Shown: piece after piece, positions 1 through 11,296 of the stretch
Layout: every line of letters starts with the position of its first letter
Numbering within the stretch: position 1 is the stretch's first letter
Assembly: GCA_001661515.1 (NCBI GenBank)
Contig: LUVW01000003.1
Span: forward strand, 496,001 to 560,000
DNA length: 64,000 nt
From: Capniomyces stellatus
Taxonomy: Eukaryota; Kickxellomycota; Harpellomycetes; Harpellales; Legeriomycetaceae
Direction of reading: 5' to 3'
Translations under genes and position numbers: made by a program
Notes under the pieces: model-generated
Database searches by the model: none
Told to the model about the DNA's origin: nothing
What the model saw: only the letters and a program-made list of their open reading frames with translations

Positions 1-761
<761 letters not shown>

Positions 762-2035
762 CGCGTTTAAATTATCCTTTTCTAATGTTTATACTCCTCT
801 CTTTCCTACTTTCTTTTCTACGTTCTTTCGTTTTACTGTTTGTCTTTATATTCGCTATTTTGGTGTTTTACTTGCAAGAATTTTAAAATAACAATGGATA
901 AGAGCAATTTATATCTATAACATCTAGATCTAATATTGATTGATTCCAAATCTCGTTCAAAAGTCAAGCCCAATTGAAACAAATTCAAATTTAAAAAAAA
1001 AAATACTACTATTCATCCTTCATTTCATTTATTTGACTTTGACTGACTTGTTATTTTTCCTTCATTTTCTTTAAACATTTGTTTTTTTTTGTTTTTTTTT
1101 GCTAATTAAACTAATTTATTAACTCGGACCAGTTTCTTTTTCTAGAGCTTTTATTGGAACATTTATCAATGTTTGGCGTTTCGTCTTCTAACCCTAACTC
1201 TACTTTTACCAATGGATTCAACTATTTCCAATGCTGAATCGACCAATAATCTATATTTACATATATTCACCTTTACTATCATTTCTCTGATCTTTTCAAT
1301 TAAAAAACACTAGTGAATGACACAAACATTCAATTTTTCAAGCAACTCAACATCTCTTCCTTATACGAAATATAATCCCAGGTCGCACCATCCTATTTCC
1401 CTGCACTAGCTATTGCTATTGAATGGAAGAGAAAGAGGAAAAGAAACAGAAAAAGAAACAGGAAGGAGAAGGAGGGGGAGAAACCCAGGTACACTTAACT
1501 GATCCCATTGACGCCCTATTTGCAAGTCGCCATTTGAAATAAGAGAGAACTTGTGTTTAACATGATCAACCTTATTCTAATTTTGGACCTACCGTCGGCG
1601 TCTAAAACCGGAAAAAAATGTATTTATTGATGTCATGCCATTTAACTATCCGACTAATCAACTGGCCTTCAATAGCTTGATCGTTTTATCGATATAAAAT
1701 CAGTTCTACCAACTCTATTGTTTTTTTTCATTTGGATTTGATTATCAGGTCTGTTTTTTTATTAACAGTTAAAGAATTCGAGTTTTACCAAATCAACTCC
1801 AAGTTCAGTAAATTGTGTAATTTGAGACAATCAGGCCATACCTTTATTTCCCTGCATTTTGTAAACTGTTGGATTTGCTTTCCAACTCAAAATCACCAGT
1901 CTTCTCCAGCTTTACAGTTTTGACATAAAGCCAAATACTCAAGTTTTTAGATCCTACAGATCTCGTCTTTTGCCTTTTGCTTTTGCCTTTGCTTTTGCTT
2001 TTGCTTTTGCCTTTGCTTTTGCTTTCTGGTCTCAG
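762..2035. other. Intergenic/unresolved region, no recognisable gene
   Basis: AT-rich sequence upstream of CEF1. It contains a 39-codon plus-strand reading frame at 1423-1542 with a K/E/G-rich start and the C-terminal end ALFASRHLK. A second short frame from the ATG at 1562 reads NLILILDLPSASKTGKKC before a stop. A (CTTTTG)n repeat at about 1970-2027 reads FAFAFA in one frame. Any of these could be 5' exons of the candidate gene ending at 2482, but I could not connect them with consistent splice phases. Confidence 0.4.
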
Positions 2036-2482
2036 CAGTTGGAACAGATAACAATACAGGCAGCATATATTTCCGTTGGTTTTAAAAGCAGCTCTGTATT
2101 TTTTACAATATTTAACCCTAAAATCTGTAACTTGTACCACGTCCTACTCTTAACATCGTGTCCTAATCCCAACAACGTGACGCTGGTCGCCATATACACA
2201 CAGATTAAGGCTCAAATAATCAATAGATTTGACTTCCCTGGTCTTCTTACCAACACCAACTCTAAAAAGCGCATCAATGCCTTTGCTTTGGATTATGGTT
2301 TGGGTTATGTTTACTGTGAGTATATGGTGATTTTTTGTGGTATGTTGGGGTGTTCTGCTTACTTTTGGTTTATCGCAGCTGTTGGCAACATGATTTCATC
2401 GAAGTCCCAATCTACCAGCTCGATACTGGGCAACAAAATAATTGCTTTGGATTTGATATCTATGCCAATAGCAATCCAATGA
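2036..2482 (+). CDS. Unrecognised protein, C-terminal exon(s) of a candidate gene
   Basis: A plus-strand frame stays open over this stretch and looks coding: it has mixed composition, with the hydrophobic strand VLLLTSCPNP, RFDFPGLLTN and the C-terminal ALDLISMPIAIQ. A 63-base GTGAGT…TATCGCAG segment at 2316-2378 is a plausible phase-1 intron; removing it joins GYVY to SVGNMISSK. A CTCAG acceptor precedes 2036. The strand-turn pattern is reminiscent of a Rossmann or vWA-like fold, but I do not recognise a family. Upstream exons are probably missing from this call. It could also be a chance open frame. Confidence 0.35.
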   Translation, partial: QLEQITIQAAYISVGFKSSSVFFTIFNPKICNLYHVLLLTSCPNPNNVTLVAIYTQIKAQIINRFDFPGLLTNTNSKKRINAFALDYGLGYVYCEYMVIFCGMLGCSAYFWFIAAVGNMISSKSQSTSSILGNKIIALDLISMPIAIQ

Positions 2483-3078
2483 CGCTTTTGATTATTCTCT
2501 CCACTTTCAATTGAATTCTTTATCAGCTTTCAAGAGCAAATTTGCCTATATTATTGGGTGACAATTAAGTTTCGTCCGTATTAGCATTAAAATCGCTCTA
2601 ATTAATTCCTCAGTTCTTTTTTCTCTGCTTTTTTCTCCAATTGCTTTACAAAGCTTACTTTAATTTTATATCAATTTATTGGTGGGTTCAACTATTAACT
2701 AGACATTTAAAAAGAAAGAAGAAAAAAAAAAGCCTTCATTTTGAGTTTTTCTCCAAATTTACTCTGTAAAAAGCAGTATCAATATTTTTTTTTCTTGTTG
2801 GAAAAAGCTACTTGAACTTTATCAGCATTTGAAAAAGTGATTTGGATAAATAAACAGTATCTAAAAAGTCGCTACCATTTTAAAGGTGAATTGCTTTTAT
2901 TTATAGAATAAAATCAAGTAAAAACAACGAAAAAAAGTAAGTCAAACTCGCAATCTTAAATACTACATATTTCACTTTGCTATAACCTCTGTCGCTTACT
3001 CCATCTGTTCATCTCTTTCCGGTTTTTTAAATCTCTTGGTTAAATCCATTTTAGATCCTTGCTTTTTAGTTAATCGAA
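2483..3078. other. Intergenic, 5' region of COX6
   Basis: AT-rich with A and T runs and no convincing reading frame. It presumably holds the COX6 promoter and 5' untranslated region; no specific motif can be asserted. Confidence 0.5.
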
Positions 3079-3649
3079 ATGAACGCTGCACGCATGATTA
3101 TGAGAGGATCGGTTGGCAAACAAATTGCCAATCCAATCGCCCGCTCCCAATTCTCAGGTAAGTTTCAACGCTAATCGCTATGTGCACACATCATTTACCT
3201 ATTCTTTTCGCTACACAATATGCTTCTTTGTCTTTTTTTATTTTATTTAAAACACACAATCACACACATTTCAAAGCAAGCGAATATAAATAAACCATGA
3301 CAATTTTTTTATTTTAGTCTCAAAGAGAATGTACTCAAGTGATCATGAAGAGACCTACGAACAATTCACCAATCGTTATGTCAAGTTCTTTGAAAATGTT
3401 GACGATCAATTTGAATTACGCCGTGGATTGAACAATTGCTTTTCCTACGATCTTGTACCCGATGTTTCCATCTGTGAAGCCGCCCTGCGCGCTTCCCGCC
3501 GCATCAATGACTACCCTACCGGCGTCAGAGTCTTTGAGGCTTTGAAGGCCAAAGTTGATGCTCCATCCCAATATACCCAATTCTATGAAGCGTTGAAGCC
3601 AGTCAAGGATGAATTAGGCATCCTTACTGTTGACGAAATGAACCTTTAA
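3079..3649 (+). CDS. COX6: Cytochrome c oxidase subunit VI (Va in animals)
   Basis: Nuclear-encoded structural subunit of mitochondrial complex IV on the matrix side. Two exons, 3079-3157 and 3318-3649, are separated by a GTAAG…TTTTAG intron and give 136 residues. The first exon encodes an amphipathic, arginine-containing presequence (MNAARMIMRGSVGKQ…) suitable for mitochondrial import. The mature part has the family pattern: YEQFTNRYVKFFENVDDQFELRR at the start, then NDYPTGVRVFEALKAK, and the C-terminal helix ending DELGILTVDEMNL. This matches animal Va and yeast Cox6 in order and length. The start was chosen because it is the first ATG before the donor and supplies the targeting peptide. 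A shorter protein starting in exon 2 would lack the presequence. Confidence 0.95.
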
Positions 3650-4927
3650 GTGTAAAACAAATTCAAGTTTTATTCTACATCGACTCTAACAGGTTTATTT
3701 AACATCAATCATATGCTTTTTTTTCACAAAAATAAAATTAGTAAAACCAAAACTACTATTCGACTTTCCCTCCCCCCTTTTTCCTGTTAATGGTAGTTTC
3801 AATGTTGTGTTGGTATATATATATATCATGCACACAGCAGCTTTACAGTTTGGTGCTACTACACGTACACTCGTTTTTTTTTTATAAAAGATGATGGCAC
3901 GCACTGGTCTGTTTTGCGCCTTTAACATAAGTTTAAATATCAAACTAAAGTTTATAACCAAACGTTTGAGATTGCCAATGACACTCTTATCTACGTACTG
4001 CAGTAGTATAACTAGCGCTTAAGTTGGGCCAAAGGGGTAGCTTTATTTATTAGTTTATTAAAGAAAAAACAAGCAGAAAAACATTCGCTTATTACTAGCG
4101 AGTAGTCATGATATACCTTTGAGTATATCCATGCACTTTATGCTGTTAAACAAACATGGCTATATCACTACAATATCAAGCACACAAAGCAAATGAGCAC
4201 TGCACAGAGTGGTGTATACAAGGTACACAGCGCGCCGTATCAGGTTATATGTCTGATACTTGGTCTGTGTTGGTTCTAGAACCAAATTAAAATACACCAG
4301 CTGTTTTGCTCTGAAAATATCAACATAAACTTTATATTAATTTTGACGGGGATAAATCAAGATAAGCCATGCTGCTTGGTTTATACAACGTGTGCGTTTT
4401 ATTTAATTGCCCACATTTCGTTATTGCCGCCCAAAAATAACTCGTTCGATTTAACTCTCGTTTAAAACCCAACTTTCAAATGCTATTTGCTAGCAAAGTA
4501 GCTAAACTTGTGGGCAATAAAAATATATGTGATATTTATGGATATTTTATCCACTTTGCCAACATCAAACAAGAAATAAGCCAAGATTAAAAAGCAGATG
4601 AGCAAAACAAAGGAATTTGGATTTTGGATTTTGGAAATTGCTTTGCAAAATGGGATATAATCAAATAAAGTCACGCTTTATTTAATATTGCACTAGAATT
4701 TTCAACCACAGGCTCTAGCAAGCCAAATTGATCGATTTATTATTCAGCTTCCTGCAACTTATTGAAAGTCGCTACTAGGCCCAGCCTTCAAGATAAAGTC
4801 TTTTTCCTGCAACATAAAGCAGCACCTCTTTTAACTCCCAAGTTTTTATTTTTCAATAATAAACCAACAAAACAAAAACATAAAATAATCAAAGTTAAAG
4901 TGTAACAGTAAAAAAAAACAAACAAAA
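3650..4927. other. Intergenic, nothing recognised
   Basis: About 1.3 kb between COX6 and the glutathione transferase gene. It is AT-rich, with only short low-complexity reading frames on either strand. It contains the 3' region of COX6 and an A-rich tract (AAAAAACAAACAAAA) immediately upstream of the next start codon. Confidence 0.5.
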
Positions 4928-5608
4928 ATGGCAGTTAAGTTTAGCAAAAGCTTGGTGACTTTATACTCCTACAAAACGTGTCCATTCTGCCAACGAGCTG
5001 CTATGGCATTGATGGAGGCAAAAATTCCGTATGAAAAGGTCGAAATAGACCTAAAAAACAGACCCGAGTGGTACACCAGTGTGAACCTGTCAAAAAAGGT
5101 TCCGGCTATCAGGCTAGTGGATGGTGAAATTCTTACTGAATCAATGGTGATAGCAGAATACGCAGCAGACCTGAAGCCAGAGTTCCGTTTGATGCCAGCA
5201 GACGCTCTAAGTAGAGCAAAAGTTCGATTGTTTATTGATTTTTTATCTGGCAGTGTACTTCCTCTTTTTAATGGAATATTAAAAGAACAGGACAGCACCA
5301 AGCGCAAGTTGGACTGGGAAAAGGCTATCGATGTGCTTCGTAAAGCCAATACTCTTTTGAAAAAGCAGTCACCGCACGGTCCATACTTTTTGGGCGAGGA
5401 CTTTAGTATTGCCGACATTGCTACAATCCCAATGGTGGATCGCCTCGAGTTAACCGGTCGCTTTTTTAATTACAGTTTTGGCGATAGCGACTCTTTGAGC
5501 AGAATACTCAAGTGGAGAGACGCGTGTAGATCAAGAGAGAGCTATAAGAATTCTGTCGCAAGCGAAGAGGATCTTGTTGAGCACTACCAAGGACTGATTC
5601 CCAAATAG
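4928..5608 (+). CDS. Glutathione S-transferase, omega-like
   Basis: Intronless, 226 residues, cytosolic thiol transferase or dehydroascorbate reductase type. The N-terminal thioredoxin fold (about residues 8-82) has the active-site motif CPFC after strand LVTLYSYKT, the cis-proline segment KKVPAIRLVDG and the glutathione-binding TESMVIAEY. The CxxC/CPFC motif places it with omega-class GSTs and glutaredoxin-like enzymes rather than the Ser/Tyr classes. The helical C-terminal domain (about 95-220) contains the N-capping-box-like segment FSIADIATIPMVDRLE. Length is slightly below typical omega GSTs (about 240). It lies between COX6 and a sequence gap, with no functional link suggested by its neighbours. 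The substrate cannot be predicted from sequence. Confidence 0.9.
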   Translation: MAVKFSKSLVTLYSYKTCPFCQRAAMALMEAKIPYEKVEIDLKNRPEWYTSVNLSKKVPAIRLVDGEILTESMVIAEYAADLKPEFRLMPADALSRAKVRLFIDFLSGSVLPLFNGILKEQDSTKRKLDWEKAIDVLRKANTLLKKQSPHGPYFLGEDFSIADIATIPMVDRLELTGRFFNYSFGDSDSLSRILKWRDACRSRESYKNSVASEEDLVEHYQGLIPK

Positions 5609-5973
5609 TTTATTATTTTATGCCATATCTCCACACCAAATTACATTACATTACACTAGCGCTTATTCCGCTTCACCAAAATTGGCCAAAAGCTGCGTCT
5701 TTTGTTGCTTTCCCTTATTTAAAAAAACCGTTTATCATGACTCTAATAAAGCTTGAATAAAAAATCTGACAAAATATATTGAAAACTATACAATATTCTA
5801 GTTATAACTGCGACTGTAGCTGTGGCTGTGCTTGTGTGTCGACTATGGCAGTGCGCCCCCCCCCCCCCCCNNNNNNNNNNNNCCCCCCCCCCCCCCTGTG
5901 CTCATATCGGGTCTATTCAAGACAAATTATACTGTTAGATACGTATTAAATATGTTTACCAGTGCATGTATAA
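5609..5973. other. Short intergenic region with homopolymer assembly gap
   Basis: Contains the 3' region of the glutathione transferase gene. A run of C (5856-5870) is interrupted by 12 undetermined bases (5871-5882) and continues as C to 5896. The C tract is probably real, but its length is unknown. Confidence 0.7.
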
Positions 5974-7538
5974 TTATAAGACTTGGTAAATAAATCGCCT
6001 ACCTCCCAAGTCGTCATCAAAATCAAGCAATTGTGATTCGATGAGGCTGTTTATGCTTTCGCTCAAGCTGTTCGGTTTACCACCAAGGAGTTTCGAGCCA
6101 GCTATATTTTTATTTGCTGTGCCACTGCTAGTCCTAGCCTTCTTGAGTATGCGCGTCTCAAGCTGGTCAGTGTTAAATGCTTTGGCGTTTGTTTCAGCAG
6201 GGCTCAAGGAAAGCTCTAGATCTTTAGAAGAAGGCAACTCGTATGTGCCTGATTTTACCAAATCGTGCTCTTTAGAGCCCACTTCAACCTAAAACAAAAT
6301 AAAAGCAAATGGTTTATTTGATGCGGACGGTGGTGAAAGTGTGATGCAAAAAGAGTGGCCATGTAGGCAGCATAACTCGGCTTCAAAAGTTAGTAAGGAA
6401 TTATACAAAGAAGGTTTGATTGATCTTACTGGAATTCTGCCAACCCAATCTCTAAAAATCGAATACAAAGACAAAAGCTCGCGCCTCCAGTTGTTTGTCA
6501 ACACTATCAGTCTACTGCTAATACTGCAAATAGTAAACGACAACGTCATGAAGAACGTATGCCGGACTTGGTCAATGAAATGAAGATACACATACTGACA
6601 CAGGGACTCGATCTATTAAAAAAAAACGAGATAAATTGGACAAGTGTCACCATCAGCGGGATATCGCAGTTTAAAGCGTTAGTGGTTTGCTTGTTTTTTT
6701 GGTAAATTATAAAATAAAGAATAAACTCCGTCGATGTGTAGATACAAAATATTCAGTGTGATTTTTACCTTGTGTAAAAGCCGAATAATATGTGTTAACC
6801 GGACCGAGCAAGAGTGAATGAATTTGACTGTAGGAACACACTCCCACTCTGTCAAGCTATGTATTTTTCCATCGAATCAAAGCACAATTCAAGTTTAAGC
6901 AAATATATCGACACTTTACATGCACACCAAGCGATGAGTTTGGGTAATTTGTAGAAAAATACATGACTTATAATTGTATTAGTTAATATATTATTACTTT
7001 TGCTTTTTGGAGACGGTAAAGAATGAGTTGATTATAGATTTCAAGAAACCTTGAACGTTTGCAGATTTTAGTCGAAGCAAGTGCTTCCGAAGCTAATTAA
7101 TGAGTTGGAATGAATCGAAAACAAACTTGGTTTAAATCATAGACAAGGCATGAACAAATGGTCGCACAATATGTAGTGGCATGTACCAAGACTTACCTCA
7201 GTGACTTTTTTGTAGTTTACTGATGTTCGTTGTTGATCGCGATATTGGCTATACACCTTTTCAAGAATCACAACTTCGTCCCATAGATCGTTTTTAGAAG
7301 CTTGTCTCTCATAAGCAAACAGCTGTTTTAGATACGCTGCATGTTCTGTGTCTAGGTTACTGAATTTCGCATCGTCATGTGAGTTTTTTATTTTTTGATT
7401 TGGATTATTCGAATTTTTGTTCTTTTTTTTTGAATTCGCTAGATTTCCTACATCTTTTTTAGCAATTGCCTCGATTCTTTGGCGGGTAATAATAATATCT
7501 GGTTTGCTAGACCAGGATACTTCTGATGTACCCTGCAT
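5974..7538 (-). CDS. Unrecognised nuclear-type protein, two supported exons
   Basis: Two minus-strand exons, 7197-7538 and 5974-6288, join in phase 0 through a GTAAGT donor and a TTTTAG acceptor, giving roughly 218 residues from the ATG at 7538. The upstream exon has a lysine/asparagine-rich linker (about 32-52) followed by a predicted helical segment (EHAAYLKQLFAYERQ, DLWDEVVILEKVYSQYRDQQR). The downstream exon is Ser/Leu-rich and ends with an acidic LLDFDDDLGG motif. A GTAGGC just after that motif could be another donor, so the final eight residues are uncertain. An ATAG acceptor just upstream of the ATG means a 5' exon may exist. The intron would be about 900 bases, far longer than others here, and it contains a plus-strand coding-like stretch. 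I recognise no family; the composition suggests a nuclear complex subunit, which is only inference. Confidence 0.5.
6344..6705 (+). CDS. Candidate frame-broken coding region, unrecognised
   Basis: Two overlapping plus-strand frames both look coding. The first (from ATG 6344, KEWPCRQHNSASKVSKELYKEG, LIDLTGILPTQSLK) degrades into hydrophobic sequence after about 6458. The second, open from 6424 to 6705, becomes convincing from about 6459 (NRIQRQKLAPPVV, ERMPDLVNEMKIHILTQGLDLLKKNEINW). The switch falls at an A5 run (6454-6458), so a single-base difference there would unite them. No ORF in one frame explains both. Further coding-like scraps follow at about 7011-7055 (TVKNELIIDFKK) and, after a GCAG, at 7065-7100 (ILVEASASEAN then stop). 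It could be a frameshifted gene, an assembly error, a pseudogene or a coincidence, and it lies inside the apparent intron of the minus-strand gene. Confidence 0.3.
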
Positions 7539-7632
7539 TCCGGGATCCGGCTATAATTTTGTGTTTCTACACGTTAAAGTGGTTGGGAAATTCTATAAAA
7601 CAATGCTTGACAATGCGGTTGCACGATTTATT

Positions 7633-7634
<2 letters not shown>

Positions 7635-7669
<35 letters not shown>

Positions 7670-7670
7670 T
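7635..7670. repeat. (TGTTGC)n hexanucleotide repeat
   Basis: Six tandem copies of TGTTGC. On the minus strand it would read as glutamine (CAACAG) in one frame, like tracts found inside genes in this window, but stops follow directly and no exon could be supported here. Confidence 0.75.
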
Positions 7671-8151
7671 GGAATGGGGACTGTGTGAACTGGTGTATTG
7701 ATTTAAAACTCAACACAATTTGCTTTATAATTCAAAAATCTAGATTTGTATTTACTTTGTGGTTCTATTGTTGGTTTTCAGGTAAAAAGGTTAGATTGAA
7801 AAAGTTCAAGTCATTTTCTGTGGGATTGTAGGCTTTTTTTGGTTGGTTTTTCTTTCATTTTTTTTTTGGATAATTTGGATAATTGACAATAAAAAAAAAA
7901 AATTGGGAAAAGTAAGAATAGATATTTGATTTGTTTCAATGAAATAAAGTGGGTAAATAGAATCGATGGAAAATAAAAGTGAGCTTGGCCAATTAAACAA
8001 CCAACTTTCGCGCTATTAGTTTGATATTATCAACTTTTATTTTGAGAGTTGAAAAGCTGAGAAAAACAAACCAAATAACGCAGTTAAAATGCTAGATGGA
8101 AAAAAAAATAGAAATAAACAACAAAGTTAAAAGTTCATAAAAAAAATAATA
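7671..8151. other. Intergenic, nothing recognised
   Basis: AT-rich sequence with poly-A and poly-T runs and no convincing exon on either strand. It may contain the 5' region of the minus-strand gene ending at 7538. Confidence 0.4.
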
Positions 8152-8471
8152 ATGCACAGTATATTTAACGATACCAACTTTCAAGCTAAACTCAGACAAA
8201 CGATCGAGATTCTGGACAACAAAAGCTACAAAAGTCCTTTGATGTTCAACTAGATATAGCCAGATTGAAGTCAGTTTTATTTGAGAGCGACAATCAGCGA
8301 TGGTTAGTTTGATAAATGTGGGATACAAATTTACAGTGATAAATAAGTAACGGGGCAATGTTTGTTGAAACTTTGGTATGAAAAATGGAATTTATAGGGG
8401 TTAGGGAATGCGTTCAAAAAGTATCAAGAGAGGACGCATACAGGGAACACACAGAGTTACAGCAACAATGA
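8152..8471 (+). CDS. Candidate small helical protein with a frame break
   Basis: From the ATG at 8152 the frame reads FNDTNFQAKLRQTIEILDNKSYK and then hits a stop. The overlapping frame reads SFDVQLDIARLKSVLFESDNQR from the same point. They meet at an A4 run (8230-8233), where one missing A would fuse them into a single amphipathic helical protein. That frame reaches a GTTAGT donor at 8303 and can join, after a TTAG acceptor, an exon beginning 8405 (ECVQKVSREDAYREHTELQQQ, stop at 8471). An alternative without a frame break uses a CTCAG acceptor before ACAAACGATCGAG at about 8195. The total would be about 72 residues. No family is recognised, and these exons might instead be 5' exons of HROB, although the phases do not fit. 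Confidence 0.3.
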
Positions 8472-8590
8472 TGTGGTGAGTAATGAGACACTTTGTTATA
8501 TGTTGCAGTTGGTCGTTTTGGGTTGTATTTTGGGTTTAATCGCGCTATGATGCATTAAATTCACGGTTTATTTTATTTTTGTGAAATTAG

Positions 8591-11089
8591 AATCAAGGGG
8601 AGGTTGAGGAAGTAGACGAATTCGACATAGAAGGGTTGGACATGTTGGAGGAGTTTGAATATTTAGAAGAACATAGCAATGAGGATTCAGGGCCCAAGGG
8701 CGGTTTGAGTAGAAATGAAAACGAGAGCGACACTGGAAACAAAAAGGCAGCAAATGACACGGGTATTCAAAAAAATAGTAGTGAGATCAAAGAGTTGGAG
8801 GAGGCAGAGTTTGATATAGACATTGGGGACATTGAGTTTGGCCAGGATATAGAGGAGATGTTATCGTATCGGTCCGAACAAGCAGAAAGAGAAACCACGA
8901 CAAACTCGTATTTCCCGTCAACTGGGGGGAAGAAAAGTGATACAGCAGCCAAGTTGAGTGATATTTGGGATGAAAAGGGCTTGGCAGCGGATGGAGATAC
9001 TAATGATAAAGGCAAAACTAAAGCAAAGGATGCGGGCACAGACGATCTTATTGTAGAAGATATTTTGGATGGTGGAGAGCTTACGGAGCCTGAGCTGGAT
9101 ATTGATTTTGACCTGGGCGAGATTAAAAGTTTGTACGAAAGCACAAGTAACCAGGAACCGAACTCACAAACCAAAAAACCCGGCTCTAAGGATAGCGGGG
9201 TAGTCAGTGAAAGAAACAGCATGGACGAGGGTGGAGAAAACGAGTTAACACCAGTAAACATATATCTGAATAGAGATAGCGTACTGGTAAAAAAAACAAT
9301 TGTAGAGTCAACGCCAGTACACACGACTAGCAAAAAGAACCCCCACAACAGCGTGTTTAACAGCAGTGTAAACTATAATGGGGGATCGGGGGTTTCAAAC
9401 ACACAACTAACTCCAGCAGCAAGGGGTCACCAGGGCCTAGCGTTCAAGACACCAGAAAACAGGGGCCCTAGAGTGAATAAGAGTTCTACATCTGACAACG
9501 GGCTAAACTCGGTTGGAAGAAGCAAGAGTGCGCTTGGGGTGGAAAGGCAGCAGACGGTGACGAGCATGGTTAAAGCTTCGGCAAGAACCTCGGCTCTGGA
9601 GGATCAGGGGATTCCTGGACCAGCTGGAGCGTTGGTGAGTTTGTATTTGGAATGTATTTGGGGGTGTATTTGGAATGTGGATATGCAATTGTATTTGCAA
9701 TGTATACTAGTATGAAGCTTATGGCAGTAATATAACCAGTATATATATGTATGTGTTTGTTTGTTTGAAACTAGAGGTCGGGAATAGAAATGGCAGGGCT
9801 TGGGAGAACAGAAACAATGGTAAACACACGAGAGAAGGAGAGTCGTTTTGGGGATCGACATGGGGACAAGGGAGTTTTCACAGATAAGGATTTCGCAAGT
9901 CCGGCATGGGCAGCATTACTTGCAGAATATGAGATTCCACATTATAAACGTAAGTAGAAACTATATATTAATGGATGTGAGATAATGAGTGCTTACTAGG
10001 TCAAATGCATTCATGATTGTGGGATGAGGAGGAGGGGGGAGAGAGAGAGTGAGTGAGAGAAAATGATTGTGCAAGTTAACTAACGGAAATAATTGATATG
10101 ATTTAAATATGGATATAAATGTGGGGTTAGCATCGAGGCTATCTAGCATTAGAAGAAACTCGCCGATACTGCAGTGGGATATAGAAAGGATAAAGCAGAT
10201 TGACACACCGAGGCTAATACCGTACTTGTTAGCTTTGGTCCGAGAGTATAACCCAACAGATTCGGATGCGGGAGCGACGTTGATAGACCCAACGGGAGAA
10301 ATAACGGCGTCGATTCACCATGGGTTTTTTGAGGTGGCGGGAAACAGGATTGCAATTGGGTCGTCTATATTGCTTAAAGATGTTCCAGTGATGAAATCAA
10401 GAGATGGTAGTTGTTATTTGGTAATGACGGCGAGGTGTACGGAAAAGGTGTTTACGCCCAACTACAACAATGTGGGGGAGACGATGGACTCGGCGATAGT
10501 TTTGTCAGAAAGCCAGCCATTTATAGTCTCCAACTCCAGTTCAAACGTGGACTCGCGGACGGATTCCAGTACCAACCGTAGTTATAATGAAAGTAGCAGA
10601 ACTGATAGTAGCGAGTACAGCAGCAATGTGAGTGGCGAAGTGGAGCCATCTTTTGTGTCTACTTTTATTCCCCCTAAAAACAGCAGTGCTGCTGATGGAC
10701 ATGTTGAAAAAACCAGTAATAGAACTAGCAATAGAACTGACGGTAGAAGTGAAGGTAGAGTTAGTAATAGTGACGGTGTAGAGTTTAAAAGCAAAGTTAT
10801 GAAGGATCTAAATAACTTTGTCAAAAAAATGAATAAACCGTCGAAAAAAAGATCCGCGCTCGATGTCTCTTCTGATGGAGAACTGGAAGACGATGGATTT
10901 GTTGTTAGTAACGAATCTGTTGGGGTTGATGAAGAAGGTCATAACAGCAACGATAATGGCAATAACGATGGTATTGTCAATAACAACAATAATGACGATG
11001 ACGATGGGGTTGATGGGCAATTTGGGTTTGGGTTTGGGTTCGGGTTTGGGTTCGGGTTTGGAGAAGAAGAAAACGGAAGTGCTGAATGA
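8591..11089 (+). CDS. HROB: Homologous recombination OB-fold protein (HROB/MCM8IP-like)
   Basis: In animals HROB recruits the MCM8-MCM9 helicase to recombination intermediates to support repair synthesis and crosslink repair in the nucleus. Exons are 8591-9634, 9775-9949 and 10131-11089 with GTGAGT and GTAAGT donors; the phases agree throughout. The first exon is acidic (EEVDEFDIEGLDMLEEFEYLEE), recalling the short acidic N-terminus of HROB. It ends with GIPGPAGAL, matching the FPGPAGLLP signature of the family. Exon 2 gives FASPAWAALLAEYEIP. Exon 3 carries the OB-fold: RLIPYLLALVREYN, then LIDPTGEITASIHHG and IGSSILLKDVPVMKS. The tail is Ser/Asn/Asp-rich and ends with a GF-dipeptide repeat. 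The true start is uncertain: no ATG precedes the AATCAAGG exon border in frame, so translation may begin at the ATG at 8642 or in an unseen 5' exon. It converges on NIC96, with 207 bases between the stop codons. Confidence 0.82.
11021..11061 (+). repeat. (TTTGGG/TTCGGG)n repeat encoding GFGFGF
   Basis: Hexanucleotide repeat in the last codons of HROB, encoding alternating Gly-Phe. It resembles, but is not, the TTAGGG telomere repeat. Tandem hexamers in coding sequence recur in this window. Confidence 0.8.
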
Positions 11090-11296
11090 TTGGCAGTACG
11101 ATGCACAAGTACACTATACACACATGTACATACAAACAGTTTCAGTTGACCATTTAATTAGATATTATTATTTATTTTATTCTTGCGTATTTAGAGTAAT
11201 AAAATTGACAACAAGAGTAAATAAAAAAAAAAAAAAATAGTAGATTGATAATAAATAGAGTAAAAGTGTAATTTTTTTAAAAAAAAAAAAAAAAAA

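Noticed and set aside
11021..11061. TTTGGG repeat as a possible telomere-like tract
   Set aside because: It lies in frame inside HROB coding sequence and encodes Gly-Phe; the unit is not the TTAGGG repeat.
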